Assembly (NCBI GenBank): GCA_002238725.1
Contig: MPMX01000004.1
Coordinates: 81,927-145,926 of the forward strand
DNA from: Rhodospirillaceae bacterium bin65
Lineage (GTDB): Bacteria; Pseudomonadota; Alphaproteobacteria; Bin65
Length of the DNA: 64,000 nt
Reading direction: 5' to 3'
Below the pieces are notes generated by a model, which was not told where the DNA came from, searched no databases, and worked only from the letters and a program-made list of their open reading frames with translations. Numbering within the stretch: position 1 is the first letter of the stretch; each line of letters opens with the position of its first letter. Both the position numbers and the translations under genes were made by a program. Positions 51,527 through 60,227 of this stretch are shown here, piece after piece.

Positions 51527-52581
51527 AGGCGCCACTCGATATATTTCAGGCCGGCCACGCCGCCGGCGATAATCGCCAGAATGGCGATGACGGAGCCCAG
51601 GGCAAGGGTCGAAATGCCGGTCAGCCCCTGGCCGATGGTGCAGCCCAGGGCCATCACGCCGCCGAAGCCCATCAGTGCGCCGCCGGCAATGTTGCGCAGC
51701 ATGTCCTGCACGTCGGCGAAGGTCGCCAGATGGAAATTGCCGCGCAGGATTGCGGAGACGAACGCGCCGAGGACCACGCCGCCGACGCTCGCGATGCCGA
51801 AGTTGATCGTCGCGCCGGTGAAGGTCATCAGATAGACCATCGCGTTGCCGGTCGGCGCGACATAGGTCAGCGAGGTCAGCGGCGCCGGCTCGAAATCGTC
51901 GAAACCGAGCACGCCGGTGGCGTACCAGCCGGCGACGATGGCGAGGCCGACGCCCAGCCCGGCCACGATGTTGCGCGGCGAGCCCCGGAAAGCGCTGTCC
52001 ATGAAACACCAGATCAGCAGCCCGGCGACTAGAATAGCCGCCACGATCAGGTTCATGGTCTCGGCCGCTGCGCCGAACGCACCGGCGAACAGGGCGCCGA
52101 TCCCCTGGCTGTCGAGGCCGGCCGCCTCAAGATCGACATTGGTCGCGCCTTCGATTTCGACGCGCACCAGCCCGGTGAGGCCGCGCAGCGTCATGTAGGC
52201 GAAGATGCCGAGGACGAGGACGACGACCAGCGAGCGCAGGTCGCCGGCGCCGAAGCGCACCAGGTTGCGCGTGCCGCAGCCGCCGGCGATTGTCATGCCG
52301 AAGCCGAACAGCAGCCCGCCGATTATCGCGCCGAGCCAGCCGAAATTTGCCGTGAGATAGATCGACTCGCCGAGGTCGATCAGTTCGCCGGCCTGCAGGG
52401 CCTGCGCGCCGATAATCGCGACGGCCATCGCTAGCATCCAGGCCCGGAAACGGCGGAAATCGCCGAAGGTCGCGGCATCCGAAATCGCGCCCATGGTGCA
52501 GAAATTTGTCCGTTCGATGACGAAGCCGAAGCCGAAGCCGATCACAAGGCCGGCAAGCGCCATCAGGGTAACCGTTTCCAA
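51523..52581 (-). CDS. YeeE/YedE-family sulfur transporter (TsuA-like)
   Basis: An inner-membrane protein of 352 residues with about nine helices. The three conserved cysteine sites of the thiosulfate transporter TsuA are visible: TNFCTMGAISD, IAGGCGTRNLVR and ALGCTIGQGLTG. It probably imports thiosulfate or another sulfane-sulfur compound into the cytoplasm. A single-chain form with both halves, unlike the two-gene YeeE/YedE split. It sits in the lipoate operon, which links import to sHdr-based oxidation. Confidence 0.88.
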   Translation of the reverse strand: METVTLMALAGLVIGFGFGFVIERTNFCTMGAISDAATFGDFRRFRAWMLAMAVAIIGAQALQAGELIDLGESIYLTANFGWLGAIIGGLLFGFGMTIAGGCGTRNLVRFGAGDLRSLVVVLVLGIFAYMTLRGLTGLVRVEIEGATNVDLEAAGLDSQGIGALFAGAFGAAAETMNLIVAAILVAGLLIWCFMDSAFRGSPRNIVAGLGVGLAIVAGWYATGVLGFDDFEPAPLTSLTYVAPTGNAMVYLMTFTGATINFGIASVGGVVLGAFVSAILRGNFHLATFADVQDMLRNIAGGALMGFGGVMALGCTIGQGLTGISTLALGSVIAILAIIAGGVAGLKYIEWRL

Positions 52582-52608
52582 GGCCCGTCCCCTCCCCCGG
52601 CCGTTCCG

Positions 52609-53784
52609 TTAAGCCGCTGCCTGGCGGGCGGTGGCGCTCCAGCGCCCGCGCCGCGGCACGTCGAGCGCCTGCCGCGCCAGCGCCGCCGTTTCGGGCCGTG
52701 CCGCCCCTTCCTGCGGTACATCAGCCAGCGTCGTCAACCAGCGCGGATCGCGCTCGTCCTCGTCGACCAGATCGCACTCCAGCCTTTCCAGGCGCTGCAC
52801 CACAGCCGGCGGCAGCACCTCCGGCATCGCAAAGCCGCTCAGCACGCCCCACAGGCCGGCCCAGCAGCGCGCTACCGTCCACGGATTGTAGCCGCCGCCG
52901 CCCAGCACGACGCTGCCCGGCGCCTCGGCGGTCAGCGCCGCGACGGCCGCCCACAGCGCCCGGTTGGACAGGGCCATCCGGGACAGCGGATCGCCGACCA
53001 GCCCGTCGGCGCCACAGGTGACGACCAGGGTCTCCGGCGCCGCCCGACGGACCAGTGGCAGGACGACCCGATTCAGCAACAGCGCGAGATCGGCGTCGGC
53101 GAATCCCGGCGCCACCGGCAGGTTGCAGCTCCGCCCGCCGCCGGTGTCGTCCAGTGCGCCGGTATGGGGCCAGCGGTCCCGCTCGTGGATCGAGATCGTG
53201 TAGACCCGGGGGTCGCCGGCGAAGGCGTCCTGCACGCCGTCGCCGTGGTGGGCGTCGAGATCGGCATGAACCAGCCGGGTAACGCCGGCATCCAGCGCGG
53301 TCAGGATGGCGAAGACCGGATCGTTGAAATAGCAGAAGCCGCTTGCGCGGTCCGGCCGGCCGTGATGGGTGCCGCCCGCGGGATGATAGGCGATGCGGCC
53401 GGCAAGCGCCTGCTCCGCCGCGGCGATCGAACCGCCGACCGAGGTCGAAGCGCGCCGGAACACGCCGGGAAACACGGGATTTTCCAGAGTGCCGAGATTG
53501 AAACGCGCTCGCGTCTCCAGCGTAACCTTGCCGCCTTCGTCGGCCCGGCGCAGGGCCTCGACATAGGCCGGATCGTGGAACCGGCCGAGGGTCGCCGCAT
53601 CGGCGACCGGGCTTTCGATCCAGGCTTCCGGCGCGATCCAGCCGAGATCCCGGCACAGGTCGACCGCCGTCTCGACCCGCGGAATCGCCAGCGGATGATT
53701 GCCGCCATAAGCGGAACGGCGATAGATGTCGTGGCCGACAAATACCGGTTTGCGCCGGGCGGCCGGCATGGGCGGGCCGGTCAT
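52609..53784 (-). CDS. histone deacetylase-family lysine deacylase
   Basis: A 391-residue zinc hydrolase of the arginase/deacetylase fold. Catalytic dyad in GGTHHGRPDRASGFCYFND, zinc ligands Asp and His in HADLDAHHGDG, third ligand Asp in CGADGLVGDPLSRM, and the transition-state Tyr in LGGGGYN, so it should be active. Bacterial homologues (AcuC, acetylpolyamine amidohydrolases) remove acyl groups from lysine or amines. It is the first gene of the lipoate operon and divergent from tusA; removal of an acyl or lipoyl group from LbpA is conceivable but unproven. Confidence 0.9.
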   Translation of the reverse strand: MTGPPMPAARRKPVFVGHDIYRRSAYGGNHPLAIPRVETAVDLCRDLGWIAPEAWIESPVADAATLGRFHDPAYVEALRRADEGGKVTLETRARFNLGTLENPVFPGVFRRASTSVGGSIAAAEQALAGRIAYHPAGGTHHGRPDRASGFCYFNDPVFAILTALDAGVTRLVHADLDAHHGDGVQDAFAGDPRVYTISIHERDRWPHTGALDDTGGGRSCNLPVAPGFADADLALLLNRVVLPLVRRAAPETLVVTCGADGLVGDPLSRMALSNRALWAAVAALTAEAPGSVVLGGGGYNPWTVARCWAGLWGVLSGFAMPEVLPPAVVQRLERLECDLVDEDERDPRWLTTLADVPQEGAARPETAALARQALDVPRRGRWSATARQAAA

Positions 53785-53908
53785 CGCGCGGCCCCTGCCG
53801 GGCGGTGCCGCGCCGGCCGCGACTCCGCTGCGATCCTGATCCTGCGTTGCATCGGTGCCCCGGTCTCCGGTCGTCCGCCCGTGCAGTTGACGGGCTGCCG
53901 GATATTGT

Positions 53909-53924
53909 ATTCAATAATTTGAAT
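53909..53924. promoter_or_regulatory. ATTC-N8-GAAT palindrome, candidate ArsR-type sulfur repressor site
   Basis: ATTCAATAATTTGAAT is a perfect match to the SqrR/BigR-type operator. It lies in the 244-base gap between the divergent deacylase-lipoate operon and tusA, where one site could control both. The repressor gene is not in the window. Confidence 0.7.
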
Positions 53925-54028
53925 GAATGGCAATCGCCGCAGCGCCCCCGGACAATTTGCCGGTCCGGTGCCCGCGACCTAGGTCATGGTCCGCGACGCC
54001 TGCACTGCAAGAAGGAAGACCCCTGCCG

Positions 54029-54253
54029 ATGGCCGACCAGTTCCTCGACACCAAGGGCCTGAACTGCCCCATGCCGATCCTGAAAGCGAAGAAGGCGCTC
54101 AAGAAAATGGCCTCCGGCGGCCTGCTGGAAGTCCATGCCACCGATCCCGGCGCGACGGCGGATTTCGAGGCCTTCTGCCGCCAGACCGGCTGCGAACTGT
54201 TGGATTCGGGTGAGGACAGCGGGGTCTATCGGTTCGTGATTAAGAATGTTTGA
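54029..54253 (+). CDS. tusA: sulfur carrier protein TusA
   Basis: A 74-residue SirA/TusA-fold protein with the active Cys13 in GLNCPMPILKAKKAL. It carries sulfane sulfur as a persulfide in the cytoplasm; in sulfur oxidisers it passes sulfur between rhodanese, DsrE and the oxidising complex. ATG 54029 follows GAAGGAAG; the longer frame is not supported. Divergent from the deacylase-lipoate operon with a shared candidate operator. Confidence 0.95.
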   Translation: MADQFLDTKGLNCPMPILKAKKALKKMASGGLLEVHATDPGATADFEAFCRQTGCELLDSGEDSGVYRFVIKNV

Positions 54254-54567
54254 AATAGATTAAAAACAAATACTTGTTCAATTATCTTCGAATTTTAGAT
54301 TAGAAATTATGCGTCTTGGTTTTGTCTGAGACACCCTCCCTTGTCACCCCGGACGCTGCGCAGCAGCGATCCGGGGACCAGAGCCACAAGCGAAGGCGTT
54401 TCGGGGCGACCCTGGGCCCCGGCTCTCCCTGCGGTCGGCCGGGGCGACACTGGCGTTATCGTCGAAGAGTTGTGCGGACGAACAGCCGTAAGGGAGGGTT
54501 TCAAAACCCTCCCCTACAAGGTCGTTGAACAGCCGGCGGTCGGCCGGGGCAACACCGGGAGAAAAAT
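54254..54567. other. 314-base intergenic region with repeats
   Basis: AT-rich sequence right after tusA, then a REP-like unit at 54340-54452 that could end transcription from both sides. No gene seen. Confidence 0.6.
54340..54452. repeat. REP-like dispersed palindrome
   Basis: GTCACCCCGGACGCTGCGC to GATCCGGGGACCAGAG and CCTGGGCCCCGGCTCTCCC to GTCGGCCGGGGCGACA. Shares its right half with the unit near 26036-26070. Confidence 0.7.
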
Positions 54568-55137
54568 CTACCCTGACTGTTTCAGCGCGGCCCGCAGGTA
54601 TTTGCGGAATTTCGTTTTCTCGTAGGCCTTTTCGCGGACATAGCGGAACATGATGAGGAACGGCGCCGGCTTGAGATAGCCGGGCATCCGGGCCACCTCA
54701 AGGGCCTTGCCGGTCTTGCCCTGCGTTGCATCGACAGTCGCCGGGAGGAACTGGATCGTCGGCGTGTAGCGGACGCCGTAGCGGCGCGCCAGTTTCTTCT
54801 CCGACATTTCCGTGCCGTCGAAATCCGTCACCGGCCGCGCGCCCCAGATATCGAGCTGCAGGACGACGAAATTCGCCTGGATATATTTGCGGATTGCCGG
54901 ATCGACGAAATTGACCTGGTGCAGCTCCTTGCAATAGGGGCAGCCCTTCTGCTCCCACAGGATGACCAGGCGCTTGCCGGCATCGGCGGATTCCTGAAGG
55001 TCTTCCTTGAGATCGAGAAAGCTCTGGAGGAACCAGTCCTGGTGGTACAGGCCGTCGCCGCCGACCTTGACATCGTCGGCGTTGGCCGCAGTGCCCAGAA
55101 GGAAGAGCGCCGCGAAAAAAGGGGTCAGCCTGCGCAT
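54568..55137 (-). CDS. periplasmic thioredoxin-fold protein, SoxW-like (first paralogue)
   Basis: A 189-residue protein with a Sec signal peptide (about 1-20) and the active site WEQKGCPYCKELH near residue 66. The cis-Pro loop is YTPTIQF. Similar to SoxW thioredoxins of sox clusters, which keep SoxYZ or other periplasmic thiols reduced with electrons from a CcdA/SoxV partner; a ccdA-like gene lies 3 kb away. It is downstream of a paralogue, 11 bases apart. Confidence 0.85.
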   Translation of the reverse strand: MRRLTPFFAALFLLGTAANADDVKVGGDGLYHQDWFLQSFLDLKEDLQESADAGKRLVILWEQKGCPYCKELHQVNFVDPAIRKYIQANFVVLQLDIWGARPVTDFDGTEMSEKKLARRYGVRYTPTIQFLPATVDATQGKTGKALEVARMPGYLKPAPFLIMFRYVREKAYEKTKFRKYLRAALKQSG

Positions 55138-55148
55138 GGCGTTCGCTC

Positions 55149-55820
55149 CTACGATTGGGGCCGGGTCAGCTTGTCGAGGCGGAACGGGTCGCCGCCCTTG
55201 TCGTGGATGGCGCGGAACTTGGCCAGCAGGTAGCGCTGGAAGCTCTCCTTCCTGTAGCCCTCGTCCCTGACGAATTCCATGTAGGTGAGGAAATGCGCGG
55301 GTTTGAGATAGCCCGGCATGCGCGCAACTTCCGCCTCCAGGCCCGACTTGCCTTCGACCTCGGCGACCGTGGCCGGGAAGAAGTTGACCGTCGGCGTGAA
55401 GTTCACACGCCAGCGCCGGGCCAGCGCCTTCTCCTCCATCTCCTTGCCGTCGAAGTCCGTCGTCTTGCGCGAGCCCCACATGTTGAGCTGCACGACCAGG
55501 AAATGCTTGCGGATATAGTCGTTGATCTCCCGGAGCGCGAGGTTGCGCTTGTGCATTTCCCGGCAATAGGGGCAGCCCTTCTGCTCCCAGACCACCGCAA
55601 GGCGTTTGCCGGCTGCGGCAGCCTCCGCCAGGTCTTCCTTCATATTCAGGAAACCCTGGTGGAACCAAGGCTGGCTGTGCAGGCCGTCGTCGTCCACAGA
55701 AGCCTTGTAGCGCGGCACCCAGTCCGGGTTGTTCGCCCGGGCCGCACCGGTCAGGCTACCCGCCCCCAATGCGACCGCCGCCGCTCCGCCGCCGATCAGG
55801 AATTGCCGCCGCTCGATCAT
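55149..55820 (-). CDS. periplasmic thioredoxin-fold protein, SoxW-like (second paralogue)
   Basis: A 223-residue paralogue of the next gene. The N-terminus ERRQFLIGGGAAAVALG is a twin-arginine type signal, unlike the Sec signal of its partner. Active site WEQKGCPYCREMH near residue 80 and cis-Pro FTPTVNF. Similar spacing and the same MPGYLKPA block show duplication. AGGA sits 8 bases before the ATG. A perfect ATTC-N8-GAAT palindrome lies 44 bases upstream, in the promoter shared with the divergent hydrolase gene. Confidence 0.87.
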   Translation of the reverse strand: MIERRQFLIGGGAAAVALGAGSLTGAARANNPDWVPRYKASVDDDGLHSQPWFHQGFLNMKEDLAEAAAAGKRLAVVWEQKGCPYCREMHKRNLALREINDYIRKHFLVVQLNMWGSRKTTDFDGKEMEEKALARRWRVNFTPTVNFFPATVAEVEGKSGLEAEVARMPGYLKPAHFLTYMEFVRDEGYRKESFQRYLLAKFRAIHDKGGDPFRLDKLTRPQS

Positions 55821-55863
55821 CGCTCGAAATCCTATCTCCGCCCGGTTCGCATAAATCTATCAT

Positions 55864-55879
55864 ATTCGCGGGTCTGAAT
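55864..55879. promoter_or_regulatory. ATTC-N8-GAAT palindrome, candidate ArsR-type sulfur repressor site
   Basis: ATTCGCGGGTCTGAAT is a perfect match in the 107-base gap between the divergent soxW-like pair and the secreted hydrolase gene. Second perfect match in the sulfur locus. Confidence 0.7.
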
Positions 55880-55927
55880 GTAATAAAGAGTTCGGTCCGC
55901 CGGAATCAGATAGTCTGGAAGCGCGTT

Positions 55928-56818
55928 ATGCGAAGAGTCATTGCCCCGGTCCTGGCATTCCTGCTCACCGTAACGGCGGCAGCGGCATCCGCCGCGCCGG
56001 TGCGTCTGAAGGACGGCGACCGGACCCTGCCCGGCAATCTGGAGATTCCGGAGGGCATGACGCTGGCGAAGGGCGCTGTCCTGATGGTTCACGGCACCCT
56101 CGCCCATCTGGCGCAGGAAACGATCGCCGGGGTCCAGCAGGCGCTCGCCGACCGGGACATTGCGTCCCTCGCGATCACGCTGTCCTTCGGCGAATCGGGC
56201 CGGACTGGCATGTATCCCTGCGATGCGGTGCACCGGCACAAGCACAGCAACGCAGTTCGGGAAATCGCGCTCTGGCACGCCTGGCTGGTGCGGCAGGGTG
56301 CGGGCAAAGTCGCAGTGTTCGGCCATTCGCGCGGCGGCAACCAGATCGTGAACTATGCGCGTGCCGCAGCGCCGGGCGCCCTCGCTGCAGCGGTCGCGCT
56401 GGCGCCGGCGACCTGGAGCGCGGCCCGGGCCGATGCAGTCTACCGCCGGCGCCACAAGCGCGACCGGCTGGCCGACGTGAACGCCGCATCCGCCAAAGGC
56501 GACGCCCTGCTGGTAAACCATCCCTTCCTGAATTGCCCGAACGCGAAAGTGCTGGCGAGCAGCTTTGTCGATTATCACCACAACGACCCGAACCGGGATA
56601 CGCCGGGCCTGCTCAACGACTATCGGGGCCCGCCGCTGCTTGTGCTGGCCGGGCAGGAAGACAAGGTCGTGCCCGACCTGATCGCACGCATGCCGAAGGT
56701 CGACAATCCCCGCGTCAGCTTCGCGGTCATCGAGGAAGCGGACCACATGTTCCTGGATTTCTATGCCGAGGACGTCGCCGACCTGATGGCCGGCTTCCTG
56801 AAGGACAAGTTCCGATGA
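55928..56818 (+). CDS. secreted alpha/beta hydrolase
   Basis: A 296-residue hydrolase with a Sec signal (LAFLLTVTAAAASAAP). Catalytic elbow FGHSRGG near residue 139, acid GQEDKVVPD, His in EEADHMFLDFY. The alkyl- or aryl-esterase/dienelactone hydrolase-like fold is clear but no substrate is suggested. It lies inside the sulfur locus, divergent from the soxW-like genes and sharing their operator, so a periplasmic role in sulfur metabolism is possible. Its stop overlaps the next start in ATGA. Confidence 0.85.
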   Translation: MRRVIAPVLAFLLTVTAAAASAAPVRLKDGDRTLPGNLEIPEGMTLAKGAVLMVHGTLAHLAQETIAGVQQALADRDIASLAITLSFGESGRTGMYPCDAVHRHKHSNAVREIALWHAWLVRQGAGKVAVFGHSRGGNQIVNYARAAAPGALAAAVALAPATWSAARADAVYRRRHKRDRLADVNAASAKGDALLVNHPFLNCPNAKVLASSFVDYHHNDPNRDTPGLLNDYRGPPLLVLAGQEDKVVPDLIARMPKVDNPRVSFAVIEEADHMFLDFYAEDVADLMAGFLKDKFR

Positions 56819-57531
56819 GGGCGCTGCTGCTTGGCCTGATACTGGCGCTGGCCGCCGGGCCCGCAGCCGCCGATGCCATGCAGGGCTATCACCGCGCGGT
56901 CGGCGCGGCGATGAAGCATGTCCGCCTCGCGCAATTCTATCTGCGCACCGGGAACTTGGCCGTTGCCGGGACGGAGCTGGACCAGGCGACGGACAAGTGG
57001 GCGGGTATGACGGCGACCTTCGGGGCGAAACCGCCCGGCAATCTGGCCGGCGATAAGGCGTTCAAGGGCGATCTCGAAGCCGTCGCCGGTGCATTGGGCG
57101 CCGCCCTCGCCGCCGTCGACGAGGACGAACGGGACGCCGCCGCCCGGCGTCTGAAGCCCATCGCCGGCCGGCTGGCCGCGCTGCGCAAGCGCAACGGCCT
57201 GTGGATTTACAGCGACTGCATCGCGGCGATGAACCGGGCGATGGACGGCGCGTGGGTCTATCGCCGCAAGCCGCCGGACTTTGCCGACGCCGCTCAGGTC
57301 GCCGAGCTGGACAAGCGCCTGGCGGTGCTGGCCCATTGGTACAAGCGCTGCTTTCGCGAAGCCGGACCGCGCGAACGCGCCGATCCCGCCTTCGGGCGGC
57401 TGTTCCCCGGCAGCCTGGAGAGCATCGAGCGCCTGATCCGGGCGGCGAAGGACAAGAGCGCGCTCCGGGTCATCAACAATCTGCGCGAACTGCGCTCCTT
57501 CGACCGGTTGATCTGGCTGTATCTCGGATAG
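56815..57531 (+). CDS. periplasmic helical protein, unknown function
   Basis: A 238-residue protein with a signal peptide (LLLGLILALAAGPAAAD). The mature part is helical, with a repeated YHRAVG/FYLRTGN-type N-terminal pair of helices and a later SDCIAAMNRAMDGAWVYRRKP. Two Cys are present (SDCIA, YKRCFRE) but no CXXCH heme motif. The topology hints at a cytochrome-like four-helix bundle without heme. Translationally coupled to the hydrolase upstream, so the two products probably act together. Confidence 0.75.
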   Translation: MRALLLGLILALAAGPAAADAMQGYHRAVGAAMKHVRLAQFYLRTGNLAVAGTELDQATDKWAGMTATFGAKPPGNLAGDKAFKGDLEAVAGALGAALAAVDEDERDAAARRLKPIAGRLAALRKRNGLWIYSDCIAAMNRAMDGAWVYRRKPPDFADAAQVAELDKRLAVLAHWYKRCFREAGPRERADPAFGRLFPGSLESIERLIRAAKDKSALRVINNLRELRSFDRLIWLYLG

Positions 57532-57544
57532 CGGACGGGCGCAT

Positions 57545-57646
57545 CTCGATACGCCCCGGATTCGATCCGGGGCTACTCGGGATGAGGGCATTTTGTTGCT
57601 TTCTTCTCCCTCACCCTGAGTAGCCGCGAAGCCACATATCGAAGGG
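57545..57646. repeat. long dispersed palindrome (second copy)
   Basis: TCGATACGCCCCGGATTCG and GGGGCTACTCGGGATGAGGG are mirrored by CTCACCCTGAGTAGCCGCG and ATATCGAAGGG. The same element is at 30561-30671. Lies between convergent genes, where it may act as a bidirectional terminator. Confidence 0.75.
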
Positions 57647-57693
57647 CGGCAGGCACCGAGAAAACCGCCGCGTTATCCAACCCCGGGGCACGC

Positions 57694-58437
57694 CTAACCC
57701 GCCAGCTTGGCCAGACCCGGAAACGCCTCCTGGATCCAGAAGCCGATCTCGTTCAGCGATCCGGTGATGAACAGGATGCCGGTGAGGATGAGAAAGGCGC
57801 CCAGCGCGCGCTCGACCCACGGAATGAAACGCCGGAAGCGCTTCATGAAACGCAGGAAAGCGCCCGCGAACAGGGCGGCGATCAGGAACGGTATGCCGAT
57901 GCCGAGCGAAAAGACGCCGAGCAGGACGCCGCCTTCGAGGGAAGTATCCTTGGCCGCCGCCATCATCAGGATGCCGGTCAGCACCGGGCCGACGCAGGGC
58001 GTCCAGCCGAAGGCGAAGGCGAGTCCGACGACATAGCCGCCCGCGGCGCCCGCCGGTTTGCGGTCGACCTGGAAGCGCGCCTCGCGGAACAGGAAGCCGA
58101 TGCGGAACAGGCCGATGAAATGCAGGCCCAGCACGATGATCAGGATGCCTGCGACCGTCGCCAGCACGTCGATATTGTCCCCGACGAAACGCCCGATGGC
58201 CGAGGCCGCCAGCCCCATGGCGACGAAGACGGACGTGAAACCGAGGACGAAGAAGACCGCGGCGCGGAAAACCTGCAGCGCCTTGGCCCGGTCGGTCCGC
58301 CCCTCGACATCGACCTGATCGAGCGTGATGCCGCCGAGATAGGCCAGATAGGGCGGCACGATGGGCAGGATGCAGGGCGACAGGAAAGTCAGGATGCCGG
58401 CCAGCAGGACGCCAGGATAGGTGATGTCCTCAAGCAC
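57694..58437 (-). CDS. cytochrome c biogenesis/thiol transport protein CcdA (SoxV-like)
   Basis: A 247-residue six-helix membrane protein. The conserved cysteines are in FLSPCILPIVPPYLAYLGG (helix 1) and FGWTPCVGPVLTGI (helix 4). CcdA/SoxV proteins carry electrons from cytoplasmic thioredoxin to periplasmic thiol proteins such as SoxW and SoxS. GTG 58437 is 7 bases after the soxB stop and gives the usual N-terminus. Last gene of the sox operon. Confidence 0.9.
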   Translation of the reverse strand: MLEDITYPGVLLAGILTFLSPCILPIVPPYLAYLGGITLDQVDVEGRTDRAKALQVFRAAVFFVLGFTSVFVAMGLAASAIGRFVGDNIDVLATVAGILIIVLGLHFIGLFRIGFLFREARFQVDRKPAGAAGGYVVGLAFAFGWTPCVGPVLTGILMMAAAKDTSLEGGVLLGVFSLGIGIPFLIAALFAGAFLRFMKRFRRFIPWVERALGAFLILTGILFITGSLNEIGFWIQEAFPGLAKLAG

Positions 58438-58444
58438 GGCCGGC

Positions 58445-60130
58445 TCAGAGGCCGTTGACGCGGATCCGGCCGCGCTCGGGCTGAGTGATGACCTTCTTGC
58501 GGCCGATATAGCGGGCCACGACATCGTAGATCGGCGGACCCTGCGTATCGGGATTGACGGACGCCCAGCCAGCCACCGTGTATTCCTTCGCCGGGTCGAT
58601 CGCCGCGCCGTTGCGCATCAGCGTCATGTTGGAAATCCGGTGACCGATCTTCCTGCCGACGTCGATGTCGTAGTTCAGCCCGCCGACGCGCACCATGTCG
58701 CCGCCCTGCTGATAGTAGGGATCCGGGTTGAAGATGTTGTCGGCGACGTCTTCCAGGACCGTCTTGAGGAAGGCGCCGGTGAACTTCGTGCGGTAGACCG
58801 CCGGATAGGTGATCGCGGTCTGGTTGTAGACATCGTTCATCGCGATGTCCTGCCCGGGCAGCAGGGATGCACCCCAGCGGAAGCCGGGCGACAGCGAAAT
58901 CTCGGCGTCCCGCTCCTCCAGCAGGGCGTTGCAGATCAGGTCGTCGTAGGTGCCGTTGAAATTGCCCCGGCGGTAGAGCAGCGTGTCGGTCCGGCCGATG
59001 ACTTTGTCCGTCACCGCCTGGTGCGGCGCGCGCAACTTGTCGAGCAGAGCCTTCATCTTCGGGTCCGGCGCGATGGCATCGCTGAACAGCGGGATCAGCC
59101 GGTAGCGGAAGGCGACGACCTTGCGGTTCTTCACCTCCAGGTCAAGCCGCGACAGGAACTTGCCGTGCGATCCCGACGCGACAAGCAGGGTATTTCCGAC
59201 CCTGACCGCCTCGGGCAGGGCATCGTGGGTATGGCCGGTCAGGAGGACGTCGATGCCCTCGACGCGCGACGCCAGCTTGCGGTCGACGTCGAAGCCGTTA
59301 TGGCTCAGCAGCACGACAAGGTCGGCCTTCCTGCGCGCCGCCGCGACGGCCTTGCGCACATCCTTTTCGCGGATGCCGAACGACCAGTTTTCCATCAGGT
59401 GGCGCGGATTGGCGATCGGCGTGAAGGGGAAGGCCTGGCCGATCACGGCGATGTTCAAACCGCCGCGCTCGAAATAGTGCGTGCTGTCGAAGACGCCTTC
59501 GTTCCATTCAGTATCGCGCACATTGCCGGCCAGGAAGGGGAATTTCAGTTCGCTTTCGGCGATATCCGTCACCCGATCGGCGCCATAGGTGAATTCCCAG
59601 TGCGCCGTCATCGCGTCGACGCCCAGCGCGTTCATGGCCGCGACCATGCTGCCTCCGCGGGACTTGAGCGAGATGTAGTCGCCCTGCCAAGTATCGCCGC
59701 CGTCGAGCAGCAACGTCCTGTCCGGGCGTTCGGCGCGGATGGCGTTCACCGCCGCCGCCATGCGGTCTAGCCCGCCGAGCCGCCCGTATGACCCCGCCAG
59801 CTTCGCGAAATCGACGCTGGACAGGGCGTAGGCGTTCGCGCTGCCCGGCTTCAGCCCGTATTTTTTCAGCAGCGCCGCGCCGGTGATGTGCGGCGGCAGC
59901 CCCTTCACGCCGCCGACGCCGATATTGACCGACGGTTCGCGGAAATAGAGCGGCGAGAGCTGGGCGTGGATATCCGTGAAATGGAGCAGGGTCACCTGCC
60001 CCACCGGCTCGAAGGCGAGCAGCTTCTCCTGGGTCAGTTTCTGCTGTGCGGCCAGGCGGCCGACCGTCCCTGAGCCGGCGATGAGAGCGGCCGCGGCGCC
60101 GGCCGTCGCAAAATCGCGGCGGGTGATCAT
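58445..60130 (-). CDS. soxB: thiosulfohydrolase SoxB
   Basis: A 561-residue periplasmic metallo-phosphatase-like enzyme that removes the terminal sulfone as sulfate from SoxY-bound intermediates. Twin-arginine signal TRRDFATAGAAAALIAG. Metal-site blocks LLHFTDIHAQL, DGGDTWQG, LLSHNGFDVD, LTGHTHDALP and the 5'-nucleotidase C-terminal domain. AGAGGTA precedes the ATG. Closely linked to soxA, and no soxCD is nearby. Confidence 0.96.
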   Translation of the reverse strand: MITRRDFATAGAAAALIAGSGTVGRLAAQQKLTQEKLLAFEPVGQVTLLHFTDIHAQLSPLYFREPSVNIGVGGVKGLPPHITGAALLKKYGLKPGSANAYALSSVDFAKLAGSYGRLGGLDRMAAAVNAIRAERPDRTLLLDGGDTWQGDYISLKSRGGSMVAAMNALGVDAMTAHWEFTYGADRVTDIAESELKFPFLAGNVRDTEWNEGVFDSTHYFERGGLNIAVIGQAFPFTPIANPRHLMENWSFGIREKDVRKAVAAARRKADLVVLLSHNGFDVDRKLASRVEGIDVLLTGHTHDALPEAVRVGNTLLVASGSHGKFLSRLDLEVKNRKVVAFRYRLIPLFSDAIAPDPKMKALLDKLRAPHQAVTDKVIGRTDTLLYRRGNFNGTYDDLICNALLEERDAEISLSPGFRWGASLLPGQDIAMNDVYNQTAITYPAVYRTKFTGAFLKTVLEDVADNIFNPDPYYQQGGDMVRVGGLNYDIDVGRKIGHRISNMTLMRNGAAIDPAKEYTVAGWASVNPDTQGPPIYDVVARYIGRKKVITQPERGRIRVNGL

Positions 60131-60227
60131 GACGTACCTCTATACTGAACCGACATCCCCGTCCCGCAATCGAAAAGGGCGGCCAGCCAACCGGCCCGGC
60201 CGCCCCCCGACAGCAATCCGATAGCGC

